A stretch of DNA of 64,000 bases, from positions 20,845,931 to 20,909,930 of the forward strand of contig NC_059372.1 in NCBI RefSeq assembly GCF_019703515.2, read 5' to 3'. Shown here in pieces: positions 33,655-44,927 of the stretch; within the stretch, counting starts at the first letter, position 1, and every line of letters begins with the position of its first letter. Origin of the DNA: Myxocyprinus asiaticus. Taxonomy: Eukaryota; Chordata; Actinopteri; Cypriniformes; Catostomidae. The position numbers were made by a program, and so were the translations under genes. A model generated the notes under the pieces. It ran no database searches and was not told the origin of the DNA. It worked only from the letters and a program-made list of their open reading frames with translations.

Positions 33655-34818
33655 AAATAATGAGGGACCTATTATGCAAAATTCACTTTTACATGGTGTT
33701 TGAACATAAATGTGAGTCAGCAGTGTGTGTACACAACCACCCTACAATGTTAAAAGTCCACCCGCTCCTCTTTCTTATATTTCTATTAATCAAAAACAGT
33801 GTCTCAAAATGACTGGTTTTCGTATCTGATCTAAAGTGACATCACTTTAGAGCAGGCCACGCCCATGACTGGTGACGGACTCCACCCTATTATCATAGAT
33901 CCTCCCTTGAATGATCGACACACAGTTCGCCATTTTTTTCCGCGCTGGAGCAGCTACATTGAGAAGAATAATGTCTCAACTACGTAAGCATCATAAGTGT
34001 TCTGTTGTTGGCGGTAAAAGTGAACATAAGAGTCTTCATGTACTCCCGGCATCAGAACCACTGAAGACGCAGTGGACAAGTTTTGTTTTTGAAGAAAATG
34101 TGCCCCAAAACATACCAAAATTCGTGTATGTTTGTGCAAATCATTTTACACGGGACTGCTTTGTGAATGAGGGTCAATATAAAGCAGGATTTTCAAAATG
34201 TTTTACTCTCAAGCACGGATCAGTACCAACTGTTTGTGTTCCAGCTTTATATCCTGAAGATGTAAGTATCGCACTTTATATTTTGTGAATGTTTGCAAAT
34301 CGGCTTTCCGAATGTGCTTGTTAGCTGATTCCACGGCTAATGCAGCTAAAGTTACCATTGTCTCTGATTGTATTCACGGAGACCAGACCTATGTCATTAC
34401 AGCTTGTTTGCACATGACGTCACGTCACTGCATTGCTGTGGCATGAAATGCAGATGGAGGGCAGGAAGTGATTTTCTACATAAGAAGCACTATCACAAAC
34501 TCAAAATGCCTATGTTTTGCGTCGTTTACGGTTGCTCATACATATATGGCTCTACTCCGGTATTTACGGTGTCAGTCATATTGGTTCTGATTTGTTGTTG
34601 CTATAGTATCCGAAGCACCACAGCCCTCTTCCGGAAAAGGGGCGGGGAGCAGCAGCTCATTTGCATTTAAAGAGACACACACGAAAACCGTGTTTTTGAT
34701 TCCACCCAAAAAGAGGCATTTACAACATGGTACAATAAATGATGAAACTTCACAGATACATTCTGGGGACACCTGAGACTTATATTACATCTTGTAAAAA
34801 GGGGCATAATATGGCTCC
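33655..34818 (+). mobile_element. DNA transposon relic carrying a THAP-like exon
   Basis: Opposite ends pair: taatgagggacctattatgc at 33658 and gcataatatggctccttta at about 34799-34817. The right side shows TTAA, as for TTAA-targeting families such as Kolobok, which also encode THAP domains; the left flank reads ATAA, so this is only a suggestion. The interior includes a coding fragment at 33971-34262. Confidence 0.55.
33971..34262 (+). pseudogene. THAP-like zinc-finger exon fragment
   Basis: From ATG at 33971 the frame encodes KCSVVGG, a LHVLP-like stretch, a Trp (QWTSFVF), VCANHF (C-x2-H) and LKHGSVPTV, the order expected of a C2CH THAP DNA-binding module. It is followed at once by a strong splice donor, gaagat|gtaagt (34263). 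No downstream exon was identified. THAP modules occur in host genes and in P-element and Kolobok transposases; the flanking inverted ends favour a transposon. Confidence 0.5.
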
Positions 34819-35999
34819 TTTAAACCAGATTTCATCACATATTCAATTTTCATATATTAACATTCTTCCATGTCAACACTATAGTTGTTCCTTTTTGTGT
34901 TCCATAAGAAAGTAAGTGGGTTTCAGGGGGTTGGAGGTCATGGAGATCTTCTCCACTAGCTAAAGAGCAGAGTGTCTGTTATAAATATTGTCTCTGCCAG
35001 TTACATGAAAGGAGGTGGTTGCAACAGTGAATCCATCCCTTGTCCAGCAGTATATTTACATGTATTTGTTCTCGTTTATTTTAAAACATAAACTCCAGTA
35101 ATGGAAATTTATTTTAGTCGTTATTTTAGAGTCTTATTGAGATCAAGGGTTTATTTTTATCTTTGCATTCTGCTTCCTATAACCCTGCACATAAAAACAG
35201 CTTTTTGAGACTTAAAAATGTTAAAAGCTAAAGTGTGTAATTTTTTCGATGTTAAAATACTTCCGCCTATTCCATCTTAATATGTAGAGATAATTAAAAG
35301 TAAGCCATTATTAGGCTGATATTACCTGAAAAGTGCAACACTGTGGCTCTGTGGTGCTTTCCAAAATTGCTCTGTTTGTTTGATCAGCCTAGCCAGCTTG
35401 ACACAGCAACATTGGCTCAACCAATGGTGTGAATTTGGAGTGGAACTATCTGTTTTTCCGACGAATGGTAGATGGAGTGTCTATTAAGAAATCTGTTTGA
35501 AAACATCTATTTTTTTGCAGTTGCCTATGGTGACACGAGTGTCGCTGGAATTACATACTTCAGCCTAAAGTAAACTGAATGATATTGACATCAATCATCT
35601 AACCAAATTCTTCTGGAATATTAATTATCAGTATTATTGGGCAAAATGTAATAATAACATTCAATACTGTTCACAAATAGAAACAAATGACACAAACATT
35701 ACCTTAAAGCTACACTATGTAACTTTTTTTTTGTTAAAAATATAACAAAATGTTATTAGAGAGTGCAACAAAAATCCATCTTCCAAACCATGTCTTTACC
35801 CAAATACACTTTGATAAACCTATAATAATGATATTATATTGTAAATATTTTAGAACTGTCGGGACGGATTTCACGGGAAATTGCATACATACGTAATTCA
35901 CCCATGTGTGTTGACGTCATATCCATACACAGAGAAAATAAGATCTGGCTACTGTAGCGTGCGTGTGGGAGTAGCTGAAGCTGAAAGTTTGTTGTCACA
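34819..35999. other. Non-coding with repeat ends
   Basis: Single MITE-like ends occur at 35228 (aaagtgtgtaatttttt) and 35706 (aaagctacactatgtaac); their partners were not found. Nothing else is recognised. Confidence 0.35.
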
Positions 36000-36232
36000 A
36001 TGAACGAGAAAAATTTATCATGGATCATTCAAAACAGCAAACCTCCAGGGAATCACTTTGTAAAAACAAAGAAACCCCGAACAGAGCAGAGTCTACAAGC
36101 AAATAGGGAAAGCGACAAAGTCCGTAATAAAACCCGAATCAACATCGGCTTGGCATTTCAGAGGTGGTGACAACTCCGAGATCTGAAAGGATTTAAAAGC
36201 GACGCGGAGATGGCTTTTTTCTTACTCAACAG
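36000..36232 (+). pseudogene. Transposon-derived coding exon with one stop
   Basis: ATG at 36000 opens a 77-codon frame (NRESDKVRNKTRINIGLAFQ, then RDLKGFKSDAEMAFFLLN) ending at a good donor, caacag|gtaaga. One in-frame TGA near 36167 interrupts it where an Arg codon (CGA) would restore the sense seen in similar fish fragments I recall. Such RxNIGxAFxRWxxL exons occur repeatedly in fish genomes and are probably from a spliced DNA transposon. Function unknown. Confidence 0.5.
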
Positions 36233-36923
36233 GTAAGATATTTTATTGATATGGTTTATGTATAGTTGTGTAATCACACACACACACATCCGTGCGTAGT
36301 GAAATACAATAATTATACTGTAATCGGTCCTAGCAATCATTGTGTCTAATGTTAACAAACATTGCTTCCTGGCTTGGTTCGATGGATGAGCTCGTGCGGC
36401 AAACGGTGCGAGCTCCATGGGAGTCTCGGCAGCCGCTCAAGCAAGCAAGCCCAGCTAGCATTTGAATGGGAAGGGCGCTCACAGCATTCGACAGGGGAGT
36501 CAACCTGTCCGTGAACGGGCGAGCCCATGATACGTATAAATGTGGATAGCTTGCACTGCGTTCGGGTGGGAGATCCCGCTGCTGATCGAACGGGTGAGCC
36601 CTAGAATAGATTGTGTTGGTAGGCCAGTCACGATAACTACGTTTGTTGGATGATATATTGTCCCATAATTGCAATAAACAATATTTTTGTCATTTTAAGA
36701 CCATTTTATGCCACTGATATAATGATAATATAATAGCATAATAATGCAAGTACCCCCTTTCAAAGAGCAATGAACTTTTAATTCTTAAGTATATTCCGAC
36801 ATTGGAATCGGAATGTCAAAAAAAATTAAAGTCAGGAAGGCCTCTCTTCATCTCCAACTGCGGTTTTTGTTCCCAGCTCGGAAAACTGGATGGAATGGTT
36901 GTTTTAGATGAGCTTTTAGATAA
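36233..36923. other. Unassigned
   Basis: No coding or repeat structure recognised, apart from a short (ca)n run at 36276-36290. Confidence 0.35.
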
Positions 36924-38625
36924 CAGGGCTCGACCTTAAGCATTGTGATGTGCTTGTCATTCACAAAGTAAAAAGGTTACTTGTCCAGAAAGAAAAATGA
37001 CTTTTTTTGTCTTCTTTTTTTTTTTTTTTTTTTGTTGTTGTGTTTCTAAAATTAGCAGTAAAAATGGCTGTTTAATGTTAACAAAATGCATTAAAATTCT
37101 AACGAATCCTGAGAAAGTACCCTGTTTATTTAATAATGTACGTATGTGGGTCATTGACAAATAACATAACTGTGAACTTTTATAAAGATTGAAGATTTAT
37201 CAACATATGAAAATTAATCAACAACCCCACACCTTCACACTTAACATGACCTCTCTAGAAACATGTCTTACATTCCTGAAAAAACAGAGAAATTTGGCAT
37301 GTCCCAGCAGGATATCAAATGTCAGATGGAACAACATTCACAATATTCATGATATAAAATTAATAGTATTTGTTAAAATTACTTTTACATCACATTTTAT
37401 TTTAATATTTAAATAATAAAATTGAATCGGGTGTAAGGAAAATATGATACTACTTTTTACTTGATGGTTATTTTAGTTATTAAATAAAAAAATTGGATGT
37501 GTTCAAAATGTTTGGTATGTTCAAAAGCACATGAAACAAACATAAATATAGTATAGTATTACAGGTCTAAGATTTATTTTTTATTTAATTTTTTTAGATT
37601 ATGTAGATTTTCCATTTTCATTATAGAGAAACCTTATTTTTGACTCACCCATGTATTTTAAAGACATATTGTATTTTCATTTTATGTATATTGTTAATAT
37701 TATAGTGTTTATATTACCATTTCATTTTTATGTTAGTATATTATTACATATTGAAATTGACTGATTCACATGGCAGAGAATACCTGTATAGGTCAGAAAG
37801 AGCTCCAGAGAGATGAATATGAGAGATGTAACAGGTGTTTAAACATTTCTCTTCATCCTGCAGCAGGTAGCATTACACAAAGCATTTTTGCTATTTCTGC
37901 AATTCTTGTAAAAGGTGTTGTATTATGACTTATTACGGAGGCTGCAAACCTGGATCGCTCCGACATTACGCACTTGCAACGTTGACAGCTTTGTTGTTTA
38001 TAAATAGATGTGATAAAACTATCACATCACTCTCTTAACACAGGTGCAGTCAGGGGCAGACTGGCCATCGGGAGAACCGGGACCTTTCTCGGTTGGCCGG
38101 CCGCGAAACGGGGCCCAATGGGCCGCGATAAGCTGAAACGGGCCGCTGCGTTATGCGGAACGGGCCACGACAGCCTGAAGAGGGCCGCAAAACAGCGCCG
38201 GGCTGATTTCTCTTCCCTGTCCGCCCCTGGGCGCAGTACAATGACATTCACATGTCGGAAAAAATGCGTCCACTTCGCATGCTCACACCAAATTCAAAAA
38301 CCGCTGCTGCACGAGAAAGGGAGAAGGATGCGCAAAAGTGGATTTCCTGAATTTGCACAGATTCTGGAATTGATACAAAGACAATACTCTGAATCCCACG
38401 CAGAATTTCAGACACTGTAGATATTTTCAACAGCAGGATATGTTTTTTTTAAAATAAGTGATACAGGCATATGCTAAATCACAAATAAACCCAGTATTTT
38501 TTTTTTATTTTTATTAGTATTAAGGTTTCAATCAGGCAACTTGTCCGGTCGGGCAAGTAAAATTCACTTTGACTTGCCCTTGCAAAAATCCACTTTTCCC
38601 GGACAAGCGTTAATGTCAAGCCCTG
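36924..38625. mobile_element. Possible hAT-like element defined by CAGGGCT ends
   Basis: cagggctcgaccttaagc at 36924 is an inverted match to gcgttaatgtcaagccctg ending at 38625, and both ends share the theme ttgtccagaaagaaaaatgactt versus aaaattcactttgac...ttgtccgg. The interior has no transposase, and 8-bp flanks (ttagataa, agttgtat) do not match, so a target duplication is not shown. It contains the small hAT-type MITE at 38051. Confidence 0.4.
38051..38229. mobile_element. hAT-type MITE with 8-bp target duplication
   Basis: Ends caggggcagactgg and ctgtccgcccctg are inverted repeats. The flanks ggtgcagt (38043-38050) and ggcgcagt (38230-38237) agree in seven of eight bases, the duplication length of hAT transposons. 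The 179-bp body is GC-rich (gggccgc repeats) unlike its AT-rich surroundings. Non-coding. Confidence 0.75.
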
Positions 38626-38872
38626 AGTTGTATTGCACTCTTTTCGTTGTCACTGTTTTTAAACAAAGTCGACATACCAGCTTGTTCACATTAATGGGCT
38701 CTCCTCTCTCATTCAGCTTAAAGCCAAAATGTTCCCACACCGGAGCTCTGGAATGCCATTTGGACTTATTCTTTCAAACTTTCTGGCTGGAATTATGCAG
38801 TCGTCGGGAAAAACACCTATTAAAACACATATTAGCTTCGAGTAACACGTAATCTTCACCTGTCGCTGTCTA

Positions 38873-38899
38873 CTGTGTGTGTGTGTGTGTGTGTGTGTG
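38873..38899. repeat. (TG)n microsatellite
   Basis: About 13 uninterrupted tg units. Confidence 0.9.
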
Positions 38900-39158
38900 G
38901 AGCTGCCTGAGCCCACCTCCGACACAGAGCGGACATGAGCACAGACGCAGCGTGTCTGGCTAAAATGTTGGTGACATTCATTCTTATGTAAACAAACACC
39001 CATGTAAACACAATGGGCAATATCGAGGTCATGTTGATATATCGTACGATAAGTCGATAACGTAATTATCGTGACAGGCCTATGTGTTGGAGGGGTCTGC
39101 AAAGCCCTATCAAGGGGGGCATGCGATCCCCCCGGCCCTGGTCATGAACGTCTCATGG

Positions 39159-40032
39159 TTAGCTGATGAGGGCTTTTTGAACGTTTCTGATATGGAGATG
39201 GTTAGTACGGATGTAGTTGTGGTATGCATCCGATGACCAACGGCCTAGTAGTCATATTTGTTGCTCGGACAGCCCTTTTTGGGCTGCTGTAGAAGTGGCA
39301 CTGATGCGGAATGAATGACCTGAGTATAGTTTTTCGGGGATGCCGGATTTGATCAGTACAGATTTGAGGTGTTTTTGGAACAAGAATCTGGAAACTGCAT
39401 GGTTTTTTGTTGTCTACAAAAAGCAGATCGAGAGGGGTTCTGGTAAGGGATTTTCTGTAATGGATAGTGAGCTAGCAATTGGAAGGGTTAGATAGGACTT
39501 GGCAGATTGAAAATGAAAACTGGATGCCCTTTTTTGGTCTGATCTGTTTTGCTTTGTTTAATGATTGTCACGTTGTCTATGATTTGAAGGTCCGAAATGG
39601 TGGGGTGAATTCTTGGGCCGAATTTAGTTGTGGTAGTGATTTCTGAACAGTGAAGGAAGCCGAAGAAGGCGAGGATGAACACTGCATCTAGTGTTTTTGC
39701 GGTGTTTGGGGAAATGAAGCCCTGTCGGAGAGTATTTAAGCATCTGATTAGCAGGTCAATGGTGAGGGGGAGCCTGGTGTTGGTTCTGGTGGGTTGGGAT
39801 TTGTGGATACCTTTAAGGAGAACTGAGATCTGGGGATGGTTTATTGTGGAGGAGTTTTGGCAGAAATTAATTTGTAGAAGAAATGGATGCCGCTTAGATA
39901 TCCTTTGATGGTTCCTGAATGGATTTTGATTGATTGAGGTGTGAGGCAAAGGAGGATGTGGAGGGAAGGGAAAATCTGGGAATGGTAGATTGTAGATATG
40001 ATGACATTTTTTTTAAAGCATCTCCACACCAT
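39159..40032 (-). pseudogene. Tyrosine recombinase relic of a Crypton- or Ngaro-like element
   Basis: Read on the minus strand in two frames: LTPQSIKIHSGTIKGYLSGI (from about 39950), then after a shift ISVLLKGIHKSQPTRTNTRL and DAVFILAFFGFLHCSEIT, ending with SGHSFRISATSTAAQKGLSE, a stop, and LLGRWSSDAYHNYIR. H-x-x-R (HSFR) and the final Tyr of a tyrosine recombinase are visible. Two stops and at least two frameshifts are present. No reverse transcriptase is seen on either side, which suggests a Crypton, though Ngaro recombinases look similar. Confidence 0.65.
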
Positions 40033-41144
40033 CCGGTAGGTTTGAAGAGTTCATGGGGAAATGGTATGAAGGATGCTTGGTCTAAGGAAGCTTGGTGGAG
40101 GAGTCTGAGAGGGTGGTTTATATACGTTTCAGTTCTGAACAGGGAGGGACTGGGGTTGGTGTTGGGCTTGCTTCTGGGGCAGAAACTCTGAATCTCTGCA
40201 AGGATTTGAGAGCGGAGGTGGTTGGAGACTGGCGGAGGTTCTGAGACTGCAGGGTGTGAGGGAACAGCGAGAGGTATAGCTGTTTGTAGAGTGAAGTTTA
40301 GAAGTCAAACTGGAAAGTCTGGATTGGCTGAGAAAGGATTCAGAACCGGATTCACTTGCTGAAGAAGCCTCGTGCAAGTAACGACTCCGGAGATTAGGAT
40401 GACAGAAGGAAGCGCAATAAAGTTGGGGAGGGAAAGGGTTTGGGGGGGGGGGGGTGTTCTCCAGCGGAGGCAGCTTTATGTGGGAATCCGCTCTAGATAG
40501 GAAGGGGTAGAGGGATTGATGTTGGCAGAGAAAATAGGTTGGGTGAAAACTAAGGCGTCTGGCGCATGTGCGAGGCAATGTCAGGATATGTGCTTGCATG
40601 GCATTTGTGATATGAACAGGCTGAATCCTCGGCCGCTGGACTGCATGGTGTTCAATGGGAGAGCATACGATTCGAGTGAGAATGCTTAGGTTGAATTTTT
40701 ACTGAGCTTGCTCGAAGCTGCAAGCGGCTGGATCTGCCGGCGTGGGCCAGCACAGCGTTCGATGGTATGATGAATGGGATGAATCCTCGAGTGTGGACTC
40801 ACGTGGAGTTTGACAGGAAGAGCCCATGTTTTTGTGTGAAAAGTTTACGCTGCAAATAAGCAAGCACTCACTTTGCGGTACGAATGGGTTGAGCATGGCG
40901 TTCGATGTAATGGTGAATAGTAGGACAGTTCAAATTAAATTGGTTGATGCGAAGATGCAGGCGTATGGTGAACTGTTTAGAGAAGACCTGAAACAGCCCG
41001 ATTGTTGTCAGTTTCTAGATGGGTGATAGTACATTTGGTGTGTAGTGGCATAATATGGGTTAAGGAGCCATGAAGGCTGAGACACATGGTCTAAAAGATG
41101 TGCTGCATTTGTGGTACGTGAACGAGTGGCAAAGCTTGGATGGC

Positions 41145-41535
41145 GTATTTGCGCTGTTTGCCGTGTAGTGGGAGTTTGTCGTATGACCTTAAAGGCACCA
41201 CAGTTGCGGCGCTTGGACGGTGTGTTTGTGCCGTTTGCCATGTAGTGGGAGTTTGTTGTATGACCTTAAAGGCACCACAGTCGCAGCGCTTGGATAGCAC
41301 AATGCACTGTTTGTGGTGTAGTGGGAGGTATAGTGGTACAGCCCGAAAGACGCCACAGTTGCAGCACCTGGACAGCACATGTGCTGTTTGCAGTGTAGTA
41401 GGAGTTGTTGCCTGGCCCGAAAGACGACACAGTTGCGGCACTTGGACAGAGCATTGCACTGTTTGCGGTGTACTGGGAGGTTTATTCGCACGGCCTGAAA
41501 GACGCTGCTGTTGAGGCACCTGGACAGCACGTTAT
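41145..41535. repeat. Tandem repeat, about 76-bp unit, five copies
   Basis: The string c(a/g)ctgtttgc.gtgta recurs at about 41152, 41229, 41305, 41382 and 41457, each followed by gggag, a cctgaaag/cttaaagg segment, ccacagttg and ggcacttggac. Copies differ by 15-25% by eye. Confidence 0.75.
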
Positions 41536-42889
41536 GCTGCTTAGGGATATGTTGAACCAATAGAAAACATGGTAACATGGTAAACATAGCATCTGTGGAT
41601 GCCTGGATGCAATAGTTTGCTAGATTAAATGTCAGGAACATGTGTAAGACAGTGTCAGTAAACATGCTTGCGTGTGCATACGAACAACGTCATTTAAAGT
41701 TGGTTTGTCATGAAATTAGAAGGCACCTGAATCTGAGTGCCCAGATGAATACTGTAGTCTGATGTTTATTAACTTAAGCGTATGGTTTGGATCTTTGTAG
41801 ATTGTTTTCCAACGTAATGCGAGTCATTTCATGACATCTATGTTATTGGCACGGGGTGACTCGTCTCGTTTGACGAGGACGTATGAAATCGTAGGGGTTT
41901 GTGCTGAGAGTTGGATTTAATAGATACTATAAGAGCACAGTTTGCAGTAGTGAGGTGAATAAAACCACTTGTTTACATTGATGACTTGTAATAAATTCTA
42001 TAGAAAAACTGAAATATTGGAGTATAAAGTAAGGTGCCAAGCTGAATCGTCCTGCATCGATTTAAACTGGTTACTTATTACAATTATGACAGATTATTGA
42101 ATGCTTTTAAAATCATGCAGCAGTTAAGTTGTATGGTCAAGCTTCTAAATGAAAGTGTGTAATCCAATGATTTGGGCAAAAGTAGAGAAGACTGTCTGTA
42201 AAATAAAGTAATAGATTGATCTTACCTGCGAGCAGCGTTTGTCCTGACGGGAGGAGGGAAAGTCATGTTGTAGTGTAGAACTGAGTGGAAGTTTGTAGCA
42301 GCGTGTTATCGAGGCTGTGCGGCGAAGCGAGCTCGAATGCGAGAGGAGGCGAGGCGAGTTTGTGGAATGATTATGAATGTGTCAGGCGCATGATCCGCTT
42401 CTTGCGGAGCCGAATTTGGCTCGTGTCTGTTCGGACACAGGCTGTGTAAAACTGCGGTATGCGGTGTAATGGTCAGAGTGAGAGCTGCGCGGCAGCGAGC
42501 TCGCGTTAAGATGTCTGCGTTTCTTTGAAAAGAAGTTTTAATTAGAGTATCGGTCGACTGAAAGGAATTCGCTGTTGCATGATTGCCCCTGTGTTGCGAA
42601 TGGGATAAATCGCGCTCCGGACGGAATTTTGAGGGGAGAACGATTGTGATATTCATGCTAGAAGTAGACAAACAGAATCGCTGATTGAGCTAATGAGGCT
42701 GACGGGAATCAGCTTTACAGGAGAACCTGATTGAAACGCTGGGGAGAGTTGGAATGATGATTAATCAAATAGTTAAACATTGTTCCCCTCGTGTTCGAAT
42801 GGAGCTGGAGAATTCGAGAGGCATGAGCCGCGGCAGCGCCCGATTGCGGAGGTGGCTCAAGTGATGGACCGCTCAGGGTGAACAGTTTA

Positions 42890-43080
42890 GATAAGAGAAC
42901 ATATGAGCAGTCGCAGAGAGCTGTTTCGCATGTATACAGTGCCGAAGCAGCTAGTTTACGGAAGCAGCTTCACGCAGGCGGCCGCACCGGGTGGAAAGTT
43001 TAGATAAGAGAATATGAGAAGTAGGGGGCTGTTTCACATGTATACGGTGCCGAAACTGCCAGTTTGCGGAAGCAACTTAA
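42890..43080. repeat. Duplicated block of about 115 bp
   Basis: aacagtttagataagagaacatatgag...agctgtttcgcatgtatacagtgccgaagcagctagtttacggaagcagctt is repeated as aaagtttagataagagaatatgag...ggctgtttcacatgtatacggtgccgaaactgccagtttgcggaagcaactt. Confidence 0.7.
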
Positions 43081-43346
43081 CGATATAAACTGCTTCGGCG
43101 AATGGAGCATAGAAAGAAAGAGTAAAAATGTAACACTTAACGTTGTAGCAGTCGGTACTGCGAAAACAAACGAGCTGCTGTGGCAGCTTCTGTTGAATGA
43201 CGAGATTGTTTGGATGAAAGAGCTGTTCTGGTGAAGCCAGTGCTTTGCAGCGAAGTTGCATCCGATGATCCGAGTCACTGCATGGGTCTGTTCGTGGGCA
43301 GTGGGCCGAATGCCGGAAACTCTCAGAGCTACAGTACGTAGATGTA

Positions 43347-43546
43347 CAGGTGCATCTCAATAAATTAGAATGTCGTGGAAAAGTTCATTTATTTCAGTAA
43401 TCCAACTCAAATTGTGAAACTCGTGTATTAAATAAATTCAGTGCACACAGATTGAAGTAGTTTAAGTCTTGGTTCTTTTAATTGTGATGATTTTGGCTCA
43501 CATTTAACAAAAACCCACCAATTCACTATCTCAAAAAATTAGAATA
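43347..43546 (+). repeat. Left terminal inverted repeat of the Tc1-like element
   Basis: Pairs with 44726-44925; ends with attagaata on its inner side. Confidence 0.88.
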
Positions 43547-43643
43547 CATCATAAGACCAATAAAAAAAACATTTTTAGTGAATTGTTGGCCTTCTGGAAA
43601 GTATGTTAATTTACTGTATATGTACTCAATACTTGGTAGGGGC

Positions 43644-44627
43644 TCATTTTGCTTTAATTACTGCCTCAATTCGGCGTGGCATGGAGGTGATCAGTTTGTG
43701 GCACTGCTGAGGTGGTATGGAAGCCCAGGTTTCTTTGATAGTGGCCTTCAGCTCATCTGCATTTTTTGGTCTCTTGTTTCTCATTTTCCTCTTGACAATA
43801 CCCCATAGATTCTCTATGGGGTTCAGGTCTGGTGAGTTTGCTGGCCAGTCAAGCACACCAACACCATGGTCATTTAACCAACTTTTGGTGCTTTTGGCAG
43901 TGTGAGCAGGTGCCAAATCCTGCTGGAAAATGAAATCAGCATCTTTAAAAAGCTGGTCAGCAGAAGGAAGCCTGAAGTGCTCCAAAATTTCTTGGTAAAC
44001 GGGTGCAGTGACTTTGGTTTTCAAAAAACACAGTGGACCAACACCAGCAGATGACATTGCACCCCAAATCATCACAGACTGTGGAAACTTAACACTGGAC
44101 TTCAAGCAACTTGGGCTATGAGCTTCTCCACCCTTCCTCCAGACTCTAGGACCTTGGTTTCCAAATGAAATACAAAACTTGCTCTCATCTGAAAAGAGGA
44201 CTTTGGACCACTGGGCAACAGTCCAGTTCTTCTTCTCCTTAGCCCAGGTAAGACGCCTCTGACGTTGTCTGTGGTTCAGGAGTGGCTTAACAAGAGGAAT
44301 ACGACAACTGTAGCCAAATTCCTTGACACGTCTGTGTGTGGTGGCTCTTGATGCCTTGACCCCAGCCTCAGTCCATTCCTTGTGAAGTTCACCCAAATTC
44401 TTGAATCGATTTTGCATGACAATCGTAAGGCTGCGGTTCTCTCGGTTGGTTGTGCATCTTTTTCTTCCACACTTTTTCCTTCCACTCAACTTTCTGTTAA
44501 CATGCTTGGATACAGCACTCTGTGAACAGCCAGCTTCTTTGGCAATGAATGTTTGTGGCTTACCCTCCTTGTGAAGGGTGTCAATGATTGTCTTCTGGAC
44601 AACTGTCAGATCAGCAGTCTTCCCCAT
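43644..44627 (-). CDS. Tc1-like DD34E transposase, six codons short
   Basis: Start chosen at 44627 (MGKTADLTVVQK), where family members begin; an in-frame extension to 44663 adds twelve residues of no known role. Order: two helix-turn-helix domains (FIAKEAGCSQSAVSKHVNRK; then RATTHRRVKEFG), then the catalytic core with LFSDESKF (Asp), FIFQQDLAPAH (Asp) and DLNPIENLW (Glu), the last two 34 residues apart. The enzyme cuts and pastes the element by binding the terminal repeats. The frame stops at TGA after IEAVIKAK, but the next codons read APTKY then TGA, the usual family ending, so one base change has removed only six residues. All catalytic residues are present. Confidence 0.9.
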   Translation of the reverse strand: MGKTADLTVVQKTIIDTLHKEGKPQTFIAKEAGCSQSAVSKHVNRKLSGRKKCGRKRCTTNRENRSLTIVMQNRFKNLGELHKEWTEAGVKASRATTHRRVKEFGYSCRIPLVKPLLNHRQRQRRLTWAKEKKNWTVAQWSKVLFSDESKFCISFGNQGPRVWRKGGEAHSPSCLKSSVKFPQSVMIWGAMSSAGVGPLCFLKTKVTAPVYQEILEHFRLPSADQLFKDADFIFQQDLAPAHTAKSTKSWLNDHGVGVLDWPANSPDLNPIENLWGIVKRKMRNKRPKNADELKATIKETWASIPPQQCHKLITSMPRRIEAVIKAK

Positions 44628-44725
44628 GATTGTGTAGCCTAGTGAACCAAACTGAGAGACCATTTTGAAGGCTCAGGAAACCTTTGCAGGTGTTTTGAGT
44701 TGATTAGCTGATTGGCATGTCACCA

Positions 44726-44925
44726 TATTCTAATTTTTTGAGATAGTGAATTGGTGGGTTTTTGTTAAATGTGAGCCAAAATCATCACAATTAAAAGAAC
44801 CAAAGACTTAAACTACTTCAGTCTGTGTGCATTGATTTATTTAATACACGAGTTTCACAATTTGAGTTGAATTACTGAAATAAATGAACTTTTCCACAAC
44901 ATTCTAATTTATTGAGATGCACCTG
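44726..44925 (-). repeat. Right terminal inverted repeat of the Tc1-like element
   Basis: Inverse of 43347-43546 with few differences. Confidence 0.88.
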
Positions 44926-44927
44926 TA

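Larger units (their letters stand above)
40033..43346. other. Non-coding body adjoining the recombinase relic
   Basis: Contains a serine/proline-rich minus-strand frame (40129-40599) without recognisable domain, a G run (40441-40454), the 76-bp tandem repeats at 41140-41535, a GC-richer stretch near 42300-42520 and a duplicated block near 42890-43080. The base composition differs from the AT-rich flanks, so it is probably the rest of the same mobile element, but no second terminus was found. Confidence 0.4.
43347..44925 (-). mobile_element. Tc1-like transposon, nearly intact
   Basis: Begins caggtgcatctcaataaattag after TA (43345-43346) and ends with its inverse before TA (44926-44927). Terminal inverted repeats are 200 bp (43347-43546 and 44726-44925) and differ at only a handful of positions, which implies recent insertion. 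Between them lies one long transposase frame on the minus strand. Total length 1,579 bp is normal for the superfamily. Confidence 0.93.

Noticed and set aside
36924..38625. Firm assignment as a complete hAT element
   Set aside because: The inverted CAGGGCT ends are suggestive, but the 8-bp flanks do not match and no transposase is present, so it is kept only as a possibility.
39675..40191. Plus-strand frames over the recombinase relic
   Set aside because: Shadows of the minus-strand tyrosine recombinase, which has the signature residues.
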